A DNA stretch of 11,609 nucleotides from Omnitrophica WOR_2 bacterium RIFCSPHIGHO2_02_FULL_52_10 (GCA_001805655.1 MHGR01000005.1:1-11609); one strand, 5' to 3'. Shown: positions 1 to 7,563, counted from the stretch's first letter. The notes: generated by a model from the sequence alone, not told the origin. Program-made: numbers and translations.

Positions 1-48
1 ACCGGCGGCATCCCGCTTGGCCGCCGTTGTCATCGCAGCTGTTCATCC

Positions 49-54
49 AAAGGA
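49..54 (+). promoter_or_regulatory. Shine-Dalgarno site for gcvPA
   Basis: AAAGGA lies five bases before a TTG codon at 60-62. Translation from that TTG gives an N-terminus beginning M-I-P-Y-I, which is how GcvPA proteins normally start. An earlier in-frame TTG at 27 has no comparable site and would add 11 residues that do not resemble the family. The site therefore decides the start. Confidence 0.6.
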
Positions 55-59
55 TACCG

Positions 60-1451
60 TTGATCCCCTACATCGCCAGTACGGAAAAAGACATCGAAGC
101 CATGTTGAAGACCGTTGGCGTTTCTTCGCCGGAGGAGCTCTTCCGCGACATCCAGCCCCGCCACAGGCCCAAGTCGTTTGACCTTCCGGAAGGAATGTCC
201 GAGTTTGAGATTGTCGAGCATGCCAAGCGGCTGGCCGCCAAGAATGCCTCCGGCCTGGTGCAGTTCATCGGCGGCGGATATTGCGACCACTATGTCCCGG
301 CCGCCGTGAAGGCCCTGGTTTCTCGGGGGGAATTCTACACCGCCTACACGCCCTATCAGCCGGAATGCGCGCAGGGCACCCTGCAGGCCCTCTATGAGTT
401 CCAGAGCGCCATTTGCGCCCTGACGGACATGGAGGTGGCCAACGCCTCCCTCTATGACGGCGGCACGGCCCTTTATGAGGCCGCCATGATGGCGATCCGC
501 ATCACTGGCAGAAAAAAGATCATCATGGACGGCGGGGTCAGCCCTATCTACCGCAAGATATTAAGGACATACACGGGCAATCTTTCCTATGAATTCCGGG
601 AAACACCCGTCATTCACGGTCAGAGCAGCCGCGAAGATATTTCTAAATTGCTGGACCATGACACGGCGGCCGTGATTTTGCAGAATCCGAATTTCTTCGG
701 GGCTATCGATGATCACACGGATATCGTTGAGCGCGCCCATGCCAAGGGGATTTTGGTGATTGAGAGCGTTTATCCCATATCGCTCGGACTGCTCAAGACC
801 CCGGGCGACATGGGGGCGGACATCGTCACCGGCGAAGGGCAGAGCCTGGGGCTGCCGCTGAATTTTGGCGGGCCGTACCTCGGCTTCATGGCCACGCGCA
901 AGCAATTCATACGCAAGATGCCGGGGCGCGTGGTCGGCGAAACCGTGGACGCCGCCGGCCGGCGGTGTTTTGTCAACACCCTGCAGGCCCGGGAGCAGCA
1001 TATCCGCCGGGAAAAAGCGACCTCGAATATCTGCACGAATGTTTCATTATGCGCTCTGCAAGCGGTCATTTACCTGTCCCTCTTGGGCAAGAGCGGGTTC
1101 AAGGAGTTGGCGCAGCTGAACCTGGACAAGGCGGAATTCGCCAAACAGGAAATCGCAAAAGTCGACGGCGTTGAAGTGAAGAGGAGCTCGCCGACCTTCA
1201 ACGAGTTCACCGTCCATCTGCCGGTCAACGCTTCAAAAGTGGCCGGGGCCATGATCAAGAAGGGCTTTGCCGCCGGTTTTCCACTAGGGCGGTATTACAA
1301 GGGCATGGAGCAGTACATGGTCGTCGCCGTCACGGAAAAAAGGACAAGGGAGGAAATATTGAAATATGCGCAGGCGTTGAAGGATGTGTTACGTAGTGGC
1401 GGGGTGACCCCGCCCCTACATTTAGGGGTGCCTGGATCGAAAGAGGATTGA
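60..1451 (+). CDS. gcvPA: glycine dehydrogenase (decarboxylating) subunit 1
   Basis: This is the alpha (non-PLP-lysine) half of split glycine decarboxylase, the cytoplasmic P-protein of the glycine cleavage system. With GcvPB it decarboxylates glycine and transfers the aminomethyl group to lipoyl-GcvH. The start at TTG 60 gives 463 residues, with an N-terminus (IPYIASTEKDIEAML) typical of the family. Conserved-looking segments include GGGYCDHYVP (about 71-80), TAYTPYQPE (about 94-102) and the Y-D-G-G-T-A stretch (about 132-137). The subunit normally lacks the PLP lysine, as here. About 444 residues precede a GC-rich palindrome (1393-1419), which together with flanking sequence encodes the last 15-20 residues. 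That tail is unlike the family and makes the protein slightly longer than the usual 440-450. gcvPB follows after 9 bases, so the two are surely co-transcribed. Anything upstream, such as gcvT or gcvH, is outside the window. Confidence 0.95.
   Translation: MIPYIASTEKDIEAMLKTVGVSSPEELFRDIQPRHRPKSFDLPEGMSEFEIVEHAKRLAAKNASGLVQFIGGGYCDHYVPAAVKALVSRGEFYTAYTPYQPECAQGTLQALYEFQSAICALTDMEVANASLYDGGTALYEAAMMAIRITGRKKIIMDGGVSPIYRKILRTYTGNLSYEFRETPVIHGQSSREDISKLLDHDTAAVILQNPNFFGAIDDHTDIVERAHAKGILVIESVYPISLGLLKTPGDMGADIVTGEGQSLGLPLNFGGPYLGFMATRKQFIRKMPGRVVGETVDAAGRRCFVNTLQAREQHIRREKATSNICTNVSLCALQAVIYLSLLGKSGFKELAQLNLDKAEFAKQEIAKVDGVEVKRSSPTFNEFTVHLPVNASKVAGAMIKKGFAAGFPLGRYYKGMEQYMVVAVTEKRTREEILKYAQALKDVLRSGGVTPPLHLGVPGSKED
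1393..1419. repeat. GC-rich REP-like palindrome inside the 3' end of gcvPA
   Basis: Two 13-base arms, 1393-1405 and 1407-1419, pair at 12 of 13 positions around a single central base. The sequence runs GTAGTGGCGGGGT, then g, then ACCCCGCCCCTAC. The only mismatch pairs 1397 with 1415. The palindrome is read in frame as R-S-G-G-V-T-P-P-L-like residues beyond the point where GcvPA proteins usually end. This form suggests a REP/MITE-like interspersed element that landed at the gene end. Its mRNA hairpin would sit about 40 bases before the gcvPB start. That it is a dispersed family is inferred; only one copy was seen in this window. Confidence 0.6.
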
Positions 1452-1460
1452 TTTATCGAT

Positions 1461-2912
1461 ATGCAATTAATTTTCGAGAAAAGCGTGGAAGGCCGCCGGG
1501 GATTTGAAGTCCCGCGCTCGGATGTCGGGTTCAAGGCGCAGATTCCTCAGCCGTATAGGAGGCGCCGGGACTGCCCGCTGCCCGAGGTTTCCGAACTGGA
1601 CGTAGTGCGCCATTTCACGCTGTTGTCCCAGAGAAATTATTCCGTTGACACGCAGTTCTATCCGCTCGGCTCCTGCACGATGAAGTATAACCCTAAATTT
1701 ACCGAAGTGATTGCCGCCATGCCGGGGTTTGCCGATCTGCACCCACTTTTGCCCCAGCTGGAAGACGGCGAGAAGCTGGTGCAGGGGGCGCTGGAGGTCA
1801 TCTTTGAACTTGAGCAATGGCTGTGCGAAATAACGGGCATGCGCCGCTTTACCATGCAGCCGCTCGCCGGCGCGCACGGTGAATTGACGGGCGTCATGAT
1901 CATGGCGGCCTACCACAAAACGAAGGGAAACAAAAAAAAATATATCATCGTGCCGGATTCGGCCCACGGCACCAATCCAGCGACAGCCGCCATCGCCGGT
2001 TACGAGATTGTCGCGGTGCGCTCCGATAGCCGCGGCGTCATGGACTTAAACGAGCTGCGGGAAAAGCTCACTGATGAGGCGGCCGGGCTCATGCTCACCT
2101 GCCCCAACACGCTGGGGATATTCAATGCCGATGTGGACACCATCGCCGACATGATTCACGCGGTGGACGGGCTCATGTATTGCGACGGGGCGAACCTCAA
2201 CGCGATTCTGGGACGCTGCCGGCCGGGCGACATCGGCTTTGACGTCATGCACCTCAACACGCACAAGACCTTCACGACACCGCACGGCGGCGGCGGCCCG
2301 GGGGCCGGACCCGTCGGCGTTGTGGAAAAATTGGTACCGTTTTTGCCCATCTCTCTGGTGGACCGGCGGGAGGACGGCACGTATTATTTAAACTACGACT
2401 ACCCGGAATCGATCGGCTATCTTTCCTCCTTCTACGGGAACTTCGCCATTTTGCTGCGGGCGTACGCCTATATTCTGATGGCCGGCCAGGCGGGGCTTAA
2501 GGCGATCAGCGCCCACGCGGTGCTGAACGCCAATTACATCAAGGAGCGGTTGAAACCATATTACAAAATAGCCTATGACCGCCCGTGCATGCATGAAGCC
2601 GTGTTTTCGGCGTCGGAGCAGGCCCGGCGCGGCGTTCACGCGACCGACATTGCCAAATTCCTCATCGACCAGAATATCCATCCCCCGACCGTGTATTTCC
2701 CCCTGTCCGTCAAGGAGGCGATCATGATCGAGCCGACCGAGACGGAGTCAAAAGAAACGATGGACCGCTTTGTCGAAGCGATGATCCAGGCCGATGAGCT
2801 CAGCCGCGCGGACCCGGAAGCCTTCCATGACCTTCCCAAGACAACCGTTGTGTCCCGCCCGGACGAAGTCAAAGCCGCCCGCGATCTCAACACGAATTAT
2901 TTCGCCCGTTAG
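1461..2912 (+). CDS. gcvPB: glycine dehydrogenase (decarboxylating) subunit 2
   Basis: This is the beta, PLP-binding half of split glycine decarboxylase, 483 residues, a normal length for the family. The PLP lysine is K269 in the motif HLNTHKTFTTPHGGGGPG (about 264-281), encoded at 2265-2267. Other family landmarks are the N-terminal FYPLGSCTMKYNPK (about 66-79), PDSAHGTNPATAA (165-177) and the Y-C-D-G-A-N-L-N stretch (240-247). It assembles with GcvPA, probably as an alpha2-beta2 enzyme, and hands aminomethyl groups to lipoyl-GcvH. The ATG at 1461 starts the expected N-terminus. A possible ribosome site, AAGAGGA at 1441-1447, is 13 bases upstream, further than ideal, so coupling to gcvPA translation is likely. 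A run of nine A at 1932-1940 is crossed without loss of frame. Confidence 0.97.
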   Translation: MQLIFEKSVEGRRGFEVPRSDVGFKAQIPQPYRRRRDCPLPEVSELDVVRHFTLLSQRNYSVDTQFYPLGSCTMKYNPKFTEVIAAMPGFADLHPLLPQLEDGEKLVQGALEVIFELEQWLCEITGMRRFTMQPLAGAHGELTGVMIMAAYHKTKGNKKKYIIVPDSAHGTNPATAAIAGYEIVAVRSDSRGVMDLNELREKLTDEAAGLMLTCPNTLGIFNADVDTIADMIHAVDGLMYCDGANLNAILGRCRPGDIGFDVMHLNTHKTFTTPHGGGGPGAGPVGVVEKLVPFLPISLVDRREDGTYYLNYDYPESIGYLSSFYGNFAILLRAYAYILMAGQAGLKAISAHAVLNANYIKERLKPYYKIAYDRPCMHEAVFSASEQARRGVHATDIAKFLIDQNIHPPTVYFPLSVKEAIMIEPTETESKETMDRFVEAMIQADELSRADPEAFHDLPKTTVVSRPDEVKAARDLNTNYFAR

Positions 2913-2949
2913 TCACTTACGTCCAATTCCCAAGCTGCAGCGAAAACCG

Positions 2950-2978
2950 TTGACAGGATTTTAAAAGAAATTCAAAAT
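2950..2978 (+). promoter_or_regulatory. predicted sigma70-type promoter for the lipoate ligase gene
   Basis: A perfect TTGACA (2950-2955) is followed by a 17-base spacer and CAAAAT (2973-2978), which matches TATAAT at four of six positions. It lies in the 148-base gap after gcvPB. It suggests that the lipoate ligase gene can be transcribed independently of gcvPAB. Transcription would start near 2985, upstream of both possible starts of the gene. The prediction rests on sequence match only. Confidence 0.45.
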
Positions 2979-3060
2979 ACTGCTAACGCTTTGCCGCCAA
3001 GATGAGTTGGTAGCGCTCCGGCGCGCGCTGACGGCATATAACCCACGGCTTACGACGCCC

Positions 3061-3795
3061 ATGCTTTTAAAAGACATTTCTCTCAAACTTCCCCAGGAAA
3101 ATATTTTATACGATGAAGTGTTGTTGGAGCTCGCGGAGAGGGGCCATTCCGGCGAAGTTTTACGTTTCTGGGAATCGGAGCAGCTGTTCATTGTCCTCGG
3201 CCGGACCGGCAAGGAAGCAGAGGATATTAATGTGGATGCCGCCCACCGGGACCAGATACCCGTCTTGCGTCGCGCGTCCGGCGGCGGAACCGTGCTGCAG
3301 GGGCCGGGCTGCCTGAATTATTCTCTGGTCTTGTCCAAAGGCCATGATCCGGCCATTGCCGATTTACGGAAATCCTATGAATTTATCCTTGGCAAGGTCA
3401 TTGTGGCCTTACGGAATGTCGGCATTAAGGCGGAGTTCTACCCCATTTCTGATATCGCCTTAATTGAGGGGCACAAGAAGATTTCCGGCAACGCGCAGAA
3501 GCGCGCCAAAAAATTTATCCTTCACCACGGGACCATCCTCTATAATTTTGATCTGACGAAATTCGAGCGGTATCTTAAAATGCCCGCGGATGTCCCCGAA
3601 TACCGCCAGGGGCGCTCCCACGCGGAATTTGTAGCGAACATCCCATCCGAGGTCAGGGACATCAAAAAGGCGCTTTATGATGCGTTCGCGGTCAGCAGGG
3701 AGGAGCAGTTCATGGACAGCCGGGAACTGGAATGCCTGCAGGAATTTCTGGACACAAGAAACGCCCGGCAGGAGCCGGCCAAGCATCAGAGGTGA
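3061..3795 (+). CDS. lipoate-protein ligase A family protein, catalytic domain only
   Basis: This is a member of the biotin/lipoate A/B ligase family, 244 residues from ATG 3061. Visible motifs are RRASGGGTVLQGPGCLNYS (about 70-88), the lysine motif GHKKISGNAQKR (about 137-148, with K140 in the position of the lipoate-binding lysine), HHGTILYNFDL (155-165) and PEYRQGRSHAEF (179-190). The expected substrate is the lipoyl lysine of GcvH or 2-oxoacid dehydrogenase E2 proteins. It ends soon after the catalytic domain and lacks the roughly 90-residue accessory domain of E. coli LplA (338 residues), as in two-part LplA/LplB enzymes. No cysteine is seen just ahead of the lysine motif, where LipM-type octanoyltransferases are expected to carry theirs. 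The start is uncertain: ATG 3061 fits the family's N-terminus but has no clear ribosome site, and an in-frame TTG at 3007 would add 18 unremarkable residues. Ligase versus transferase activity cannot be settled here. Confidence 0.85.
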   Translation: MLLKDISLKLPQENILYDEVLLELAERGHSGEVLRFWESEQLFIVLGRTGKEAEDINVDAAHRDQIPVLRRASGGGTVLQGPGCLNYSLVLSKGHDPAIADLRKSYEFILGKVIVALRNVGIKAEFYPISDIALIEGHKKISGNAQKRAKKFILHHGTILYNFDLTKFERYLKMPADVPEYRQGRSHAEFVANIPSEVRDIKKALYDAFAVSREEQFMDSRELECLQEFLDTRNARQEPAKHQR

Positions 3796-3806
3796 AGATT
3801 CTTGGA

Positions 3807-3855
3807 ACATAAAAGGTTAGGCAAATTTACGAAAACCTCTATGTTATTGCTTTTT
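3807..3855 (+). terminator. possible intrinsic terminator after the lipoate ligase gene
   Basis: An imperfect inverted repeat pairs ACATAAAAGGTT (3807-3818) with AACCTCTATGT (3834-3844) across a 15-base loop. A T-rich stretch ending in TTTTT (3851-3855) follows. The stem is AT-rich and the T run is not directly adjacent, so this is a weak candidate. Its place, 12 bases past the stop codon, is right for a terminator. Confidence 0.3.
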
Positions 3856-3975
3856 GGAATGCGCGGAAAGCGCCTTTCAACCGCGGATTCAAGCTGCCCC
3901 AGGCCCGTTTCCTGCCGTTTGTTTTCCACTAAGTCAAAAATTTCCTAGGAGTTCCGTAATTTTTCCTGTTTTATC

Positions 3976-4011
3976 TTGACACCCCTATGTGGTTTTGATA
4001 GTTTATATAAT
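3976..4011 (+). promoter_or_regulatory. predicted promoter for the secretin operon
   Basis: A perfect TTGACA occupies 3976-3981. Two candidate -10 boxes follow: TAGTTT at 3999-4004 with the ideal 17-base spacer, and a perfect TATAAT at 4006-4011 with a 24-base gap. The surrounding 3990-4035 stretch is strongly AT-rich. The site is 60-100 bases ahead of the first gene of the operon, leaving an untranslated leader of roughly 55-65 bases. The rest of the gap from 3856 to 3975 holds only a small GCGC/GCGC hairpin and T-rich sequence, with no gene that I can see. Confidence 0.5.
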
Positions 4012-4072
4012 AGTTAGTTTTATTATTACTCTTCATGCGGTTTCTGTTAATCTCCAGCGGGGAAAGAGTAAA

Positions 4073-4942
4073 ATGAGCTATTATAAAGTTTTGGGGTTTG
4101 AGAAAGAGCCGTTTTCCACCAGCCCGGATCCCAATTACTTCTATCTTTCCCGCGAGCATGAGCAGGCCCTGACCAACACCCTCATTGAATTGCGCTTAAG
4201 AAGGGGCTTAAGCGTCATCTTGGGCGACATCGGAACGGGGAAAACGACATTGTCCCGCAAGCTCATCCAGGAATTGAAAGTTCGGCAGGATGTGATTTTT
4301 CACATCGTCCTGGATCCTTCGTTTGAAAATGAAAATATGTTCCTGCGCTCCCTGGCGAGAAATTTCGAAATACCGATTCCTGAAGCGCAGGCGCCCTCCT
4401 CCCTGGATTTGCGCGATGCCCTTGAGCGGTTTCTTTTCCAGAAAGGCGTGACCGAGAACAGGTCGGTGGTGCTGATCATCGACGAAGCGCAAAAGCTCAA
4501 CGAAATGTCCCTGGAAGTGCTGCGCGTCCTGCTGAATTATGAAACGAATGAGTATAAGCTTCTGCAATTGGTCCTGCTCGGCCAGACAGAGCTGCATGCC
4601 AAGATCATGAACATCCCGAATTTTTTCGACAGGATCAGTTTTATATACACATTGAATCCGTTCAGTCTCAAAGAGACGGAGGAGATGATCAATTTCCGCA
4701 TCCGCAGGGCGGGCTATCAATCGCGGATGCACTTGTTTCTTAAAGATGCCGTTGTTGAGATTCATAGAGCCACCCACGGCTATCCGAGGCGGATCATCAT
4801 GCTCTGCCATAAGGCGCTTAAGGAATTGGTCATGCGCAACAAATCCGTGGTCAGCGCGGGCATCATCGAAGAGATCATTCAAAACGAAATGCGGGCCGGA
4901 TGGCACAGGAAAGATCCTCTACTCCTGAAAAACAGCTATTAG
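4073..4942 (+). CDS. ExeA/MshM-like AAA+ ATPase
   Basis: This is a cytoplasmic AAA+ ATPase of the ExeA/GspA/MshM group, 289 residues. The N-terminus (YYKVLGFEKEPFSTSPDP, then YLSREHEQAL) is the group's hallmark. Walker A is GDIGTGKT (51-58) and Walker B is LIIDEAQ (134-140). LLGQTEL (168-174) and the F-F-D-R segment (184-187) follow as expected, then a helical lid domain. ExeA of Aeromonas continues into a peptidoglycan-binding domain. This protein stops at the ATPase, as MshM-type proteins do. Known relatives help assemble secretins in the cell wall by energising a GspB/ExeB-like partner. The start is ATG 4073, with GGGGAAAGAG (4059-4068) as ribosome site. An in-frame TTG at 3989 lies within the promoter and is rejected. 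It is first in the operon, and its last 43 bases overlap the next gene. Confidence 0.9.
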   Translation: MSYYKVLGFEKEPFSTSPDPNYFYLSREHEQALTNTLIELRLRRGLSVILGDIGTGKTTLSRKLIQELKVRQDVIFHIVLDPSFENENMFLRSLARNFEIPIPEAQAPSSLDLRDALERFLFQKGVTENRSVVLIIDEAQKLNEMSLEVLRVLLNYETNEYKLLQLVLLGQTELHAKIMNIPNFFDRISFIYTLNPFSLKETEEMINFRIRRAGYQSRMHLFLKDAVVEIHRATHGYPRRIIMLCHKALKELVMRNKSVVSAGIIEEIIQNEMRAGWHRKDPLLLKNSY

Positions 4943-5592
4943 GTCTTATTGAAGACCCTAAACAGCAGGATTTAAGCCAGAAAAAATCAAAGCGCAGATC
5001 TTTGAATTTTTTTTCTATCGAGGCCCTGCGCGGCCGGTTTTCCTTCCTGCGGGAAAGCCTGAGCGCCGGGGCATTAAAGAAATTTCTGTTTGATATCAAA
5101 GGGCTCAATCGGGTCCTGAGAATATGCATCATTGTCCTGGCGGTCTATCTGGTCGGTTACTTTGCCATGGCGCTCGTCAGGATGAACGAGGCCCCCGAAT
5201 TCGAGAATAAGAGTTCCAGGGCTTCTGCGGAATATCGGCCGGCAGGGTTGTCCACGAAGAACGTGGCGTTTTACCTTGAAGGGCCGCGGGCGCGTAATAT
5301 TTTCACTTTCGGCGACATCACGAAAGAAAAAGTCGAGGAATTGAAAACCGAGGAAGTCGCCGCGCCCGTCGAAGTGACCGAAACGCCGGCGGCCATCTTG
5401 GCCGGCCAATTGGGGTTAGTGGGCATCGGCTGGTCCGATGACCCGGATGTCATGGTCGAGAATGTAGAGACCAAAAAGATGCACTTCTTGAAAAAGGGGC
5501 AGCGCATTGACGGAATGATTAAGGTAGAGGCGATATTCGAGGATAAGGTGATCCTGACGTACGATAACGGCAAGGAACTGGAATTGAGATAA
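4900..5592 (+). CDS. inner-membrane GspC/PilP-like component of the secretin system
   Basis: This 230-residue bitopic protein has a basic cytoplasmic N-terminus (about 1-72), one membrane helix (about 73-93, RICIIVLAVYLVGYFAMALV), a linker containing ARNIF (131-135), an acidic Glu/Val-rich spacer (145-165) and a C-terminal domain. That domain (about 170-230) has the GspC homology-region/PilP pattern: LVGIGWSDDPDVMVEN, then a phenylalanine and K-K-G-Q-R-I, a valine-rich strand and a final G-K-E-L-E-L. In type II secretion and pilus systems such domains bind the N0 domain of the secretin from the periplasm, linking it to the inner membrane. The start at ATG 4900 lies inside the ATPase gene, suggesting translational coupling. 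The secretin gene begins 21 bases after the stop. It could be called GspB-, GspC-, PilP- or MshK-like; sequence alone does not choose. Confidence 0.75.
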   Translation: MAQERSSTPEKQLLGLIEDPKQQDLSQKKSKRRSLNFFSIEALRGRFSFLRESLSAGALKKFLFDIKGLNRVLRICIIVLAVYLVGYFAMALVRMNEAPEFENKSSRASAEYRPAGLSTKNVAFYLEGPRARNIFTFGDITKEKVEELKTEEVAAPVEVTETPAAILAGQLGLVGIGWSDDPDVMVENVETKKMHFLKKGQRIDGMIKVEAIFEDKVILTYDNGKELELR

Positions 5593-5613
5593 AATTTTAA
5601 GGATCCGGGCTGA

Positions 5614-7527
5614 ATGTTTATGCGAAGTATGACAAAAAATATCTTAGTGGTTGCGGCAGGCTGTCTATTAGCGGCCTGCGTGTATACCGCGCAGGTTTGC
5701 GCCCAAGCCGAGGAGGACGCGGCGGTGGATTCGGCGGGGACCCAGGTTGAGGAAGCCGCGCCGGCCATTGTCATCGAGGAAGCGCCGGAGCAAGAGCAAG
5801 AGCAAGAGCCGGCCGGGGAGACGATTACGGCCGAGGCGCAGGAGACCGAGGGCGAGCTCCCGCCGGAAGATGCGCTGCCCGCTTCCGGGGCCGAAAAAAA
5901 TCTTGATAATGCCCCGGTGAATGTGTTGGAGAAGCCGCGCAGGGTTAACATGAACCAATTGATTACCCTGGATTTGCGCAGCATGGATGTCAATGATGCC
6001 CTGACCTATATCTCCTTGCGCAGCGGGGCGAACATCGTGGCCAGCAAAGCGGTCACCGGGCGCGTCACCCTGCAGTTGAAGGATGTTTCCATTCAGGACG
6101 TTTTCGACATTACGCTCATCACCAACGGTTTGGCTTACGAGAAATACGGCGATATTTACTATGTGATGACGGAGCAGGAATATGAAGCGCGTTATGGCAA
6201 GAAATTCGCCGACATCCGCAAGGTCAGGACGTATCAGCTCAAATATGCCATCCCCGAGAAGGCCTTTGATCTGCTGGACACGCTCAAGAGCAGCATCGGC
6301 CGTATTTTGGTGGACCAGGAATCCGGCACCATCCTCATGGTGGACACGGAGGAGAAGCTGAACGAAATGGAAGCGACGCTCCAAACGCTGGAGCAAAAAG
6401 GCAATGTGAACATCTTTAATCTTCAGTACGCCCTGGCCACAGATGTCGAAGCACGGTTGAAGACACAGCTGGACGACAAGAACGTGGGCTCCATCTGGTC
6501 CGATGAGCGGAGCAATCAGGTCATTGTCCGGGCCCTGCCGGACCGGATGTTGGATGTCAAGGAGATCATCGCGGCACTGGATAAAAAGACCCTGGAGGTC
6601 CTCATTGACGCGAAAATAGTCCAGGTTCAATTATCCGATTCCCTGCAGACCGGTTTTGAGTGGGAAGGGATGTTTGAGGAGCTGTTTGACAGCGCCGGCG
6701 GTGGATTTGTCGGCAGCCATCCCCTGAATCCGGTCGAGCGGTTAAACCAGACCTTTATTGATGATTTCACGACGATCCAACCGGAGGACGCCAATCCTTC
6801 CGCCGGTTCCAAGGTGACGCCCGGCAAAGAGATATTTTTCGGGTCGGTCGACAAAAACCATTCCTTTGAAGCCGTGATGAAATTTCTAGCCACGCTGGGA
6901 GAAACGCGCCTATTATCTAACCCGAAACTGGCGGTGGTTAACAATCAGGAGGCGCGCATCCATGTCGGCCGCCAGGAGGCCTATATCACATCAACAACGA
7001 CGGCCGGCCAGACCACCACCACCACGGCGGAAGACGTGACCTTCGTTAACGTTGGCATCCAGCTTTCGGTGACGCCCACGATCAATGACGAAGGCTTTGT
7101 CACCATGAAGATCAAGCCGGAGATCAGCAGCGTGGTCGATACCCTGGTGACGCCCAGCGGCAACCAAATCCCGATCATTGACACGTCCCTGGCCGAGACG
7201 ACGGTGCTGGTCAAAGACGCCTCCACGATTATCATTGGGGGGCTGCGCCGGGATGAGGAAACGGAAAATTCAGAGCGCATTCCCTTTCTCGGAGATTTGC
7301 CTCTGCTCGGAAACCTGTTCAGGAATCAGACCAAGGCCACGCAGCGCAATGAGCTGCTGGTGATGATCACGCCGCATATCGTGGACGGAACGCGCATCTA
7401 TTCCGGGGACATCGATGATCCCGACAATCAACCGACAAAGACATTCAAAGATTACGATGAATATGATACAATTTCTGAAACCTACGGCCCGGATTTCGGC
7501 AGGCTGGACTACAAGCCGTTCCGGTAA
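5614..7527 (+). CDS. GspD/PilQ/MshL-family outer-membrane secretin
   Basis: This 637-residue protein should form the multimeric outer-membrane pore of a type II secretion or type IV pilus-like machine. After an export signal (about 1-32) comes an acidic Glu/Ala/Pro-rich linker (about 33-108). An N0-like domain follows (about 115-190), then N1/N2-like domains (about 204-325), then the secretin core (about 328-592). Landmarks in the core are ETRLLSNPKLAVVNNQEARI (430-449), a Thr-rich gate-region loop (about 459-471), VGIQLSVTPTI (480-490), TIIIGGL (538-544), FLGDLPLLGNLF (558-569) and the closing ELLVMITPHIV (580-590). A charged tail ends the protein. The signal is ambiguous: LAAC (19-22) fits a lipobox, while AQA (30-32) fits signal peptidase I. 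AAGGA at 5599-5603, 10 bases before ATG 5614, supports this start. Two N-domains before the core and the ATPase context favour MshL/PilQ-like over classical GspD. Confidence 0.93.
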   Translation: MFMRSMTKNILVVAAGCLLAACVYTAQVCAQAEEDAAVDSAGTQVEEAAPAIVIEEAPEQEQEQEPAGETITAEAQETEGELPPEDALPASGAEKNLDNAPVNVLEKPRRVNMNQLITLDLRSMDVNDALTYISLRSGANIVASKAVTGRVTLQLKDVSIQDVFDITLITNGLAYEKYGDIYYVMTEQEYEARYGKKFADIRKVRTYQLKYAIPEKAFDLLDTLKSSIGRILVDQESGTILMVDTEEKLNEMEATLQTLEQKGNVNIFNLQYALATDVEARLKTQLDDKNVGSIWSDERSNQVIVRALPDRMLDVKEIIAALDKKTLEVLIDAKIVQVQLSDSLQTGFEWEGMFEELFDSAGGGFVGSHPLNPVERLNQTFIDDFTTIQPEDANPSAGSKVTPGKEIFFGSVDKNHSFEAVMKFLATLGETRLLSNPKLAVVNNQEARIHVGRQEAYITSTTTAGQTTTTTAEDVTFVNVGIQLSVTPTINDEGFVTMKIKPEISSVVDTLVTPSGNQIPIIDTSLAETTVLVKDASTIIIGGLRRDEETENSERIPFLGDLPLLGNLFRNQTKATQRNELLVMITPHIVDGTRIYSGDIDDPDNQPTKTFKDYDEYDTISETYGPDFGRLDYKPFR

Positions 7528-7563
7528 AAATCCGCGGCACAAAATTTATAGGTACTCCGCTCA

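Noticed and set aside
1..63. A reading frame ending at TGA 61-63 that would overlap the gcvPA start, as a possible tail of gcvH or gcvT.
   Set aside because: The 20 residues do not resemble the C-terminus of either protein, and too little sequence is present to support a gene.
952..965. A perfect 14-base palindrome, CCGCCGGCCGGCGG, followed by a short T run, like a terminator.
   Set aside because: It lies inside conserved gcvPA coding sequence and is explained by GC-rich Ala/Gly/Arg codons.
1932..1940. A run of nine A in gcvPB as a programmed or accidental frameshift site.
   Set aside because: The frame continues unbroken into conserved sequence on both sides, with normal Lys codons.
3003..3014. 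A four-codon mini-ORF (M-S-W-stop) in the lipoate ligase leader, as a possible leader peptide.
   Set aside because: There is no ribosome site and no attenuator-like hairpins; it is most likely chance.
5668..6630. A 320-codon open frame on the minus strand opposite the secretin.
   Set aside because: It mirrors the secretin's codon pattern and has no recognisable domain; the plus-strand gene is certain.
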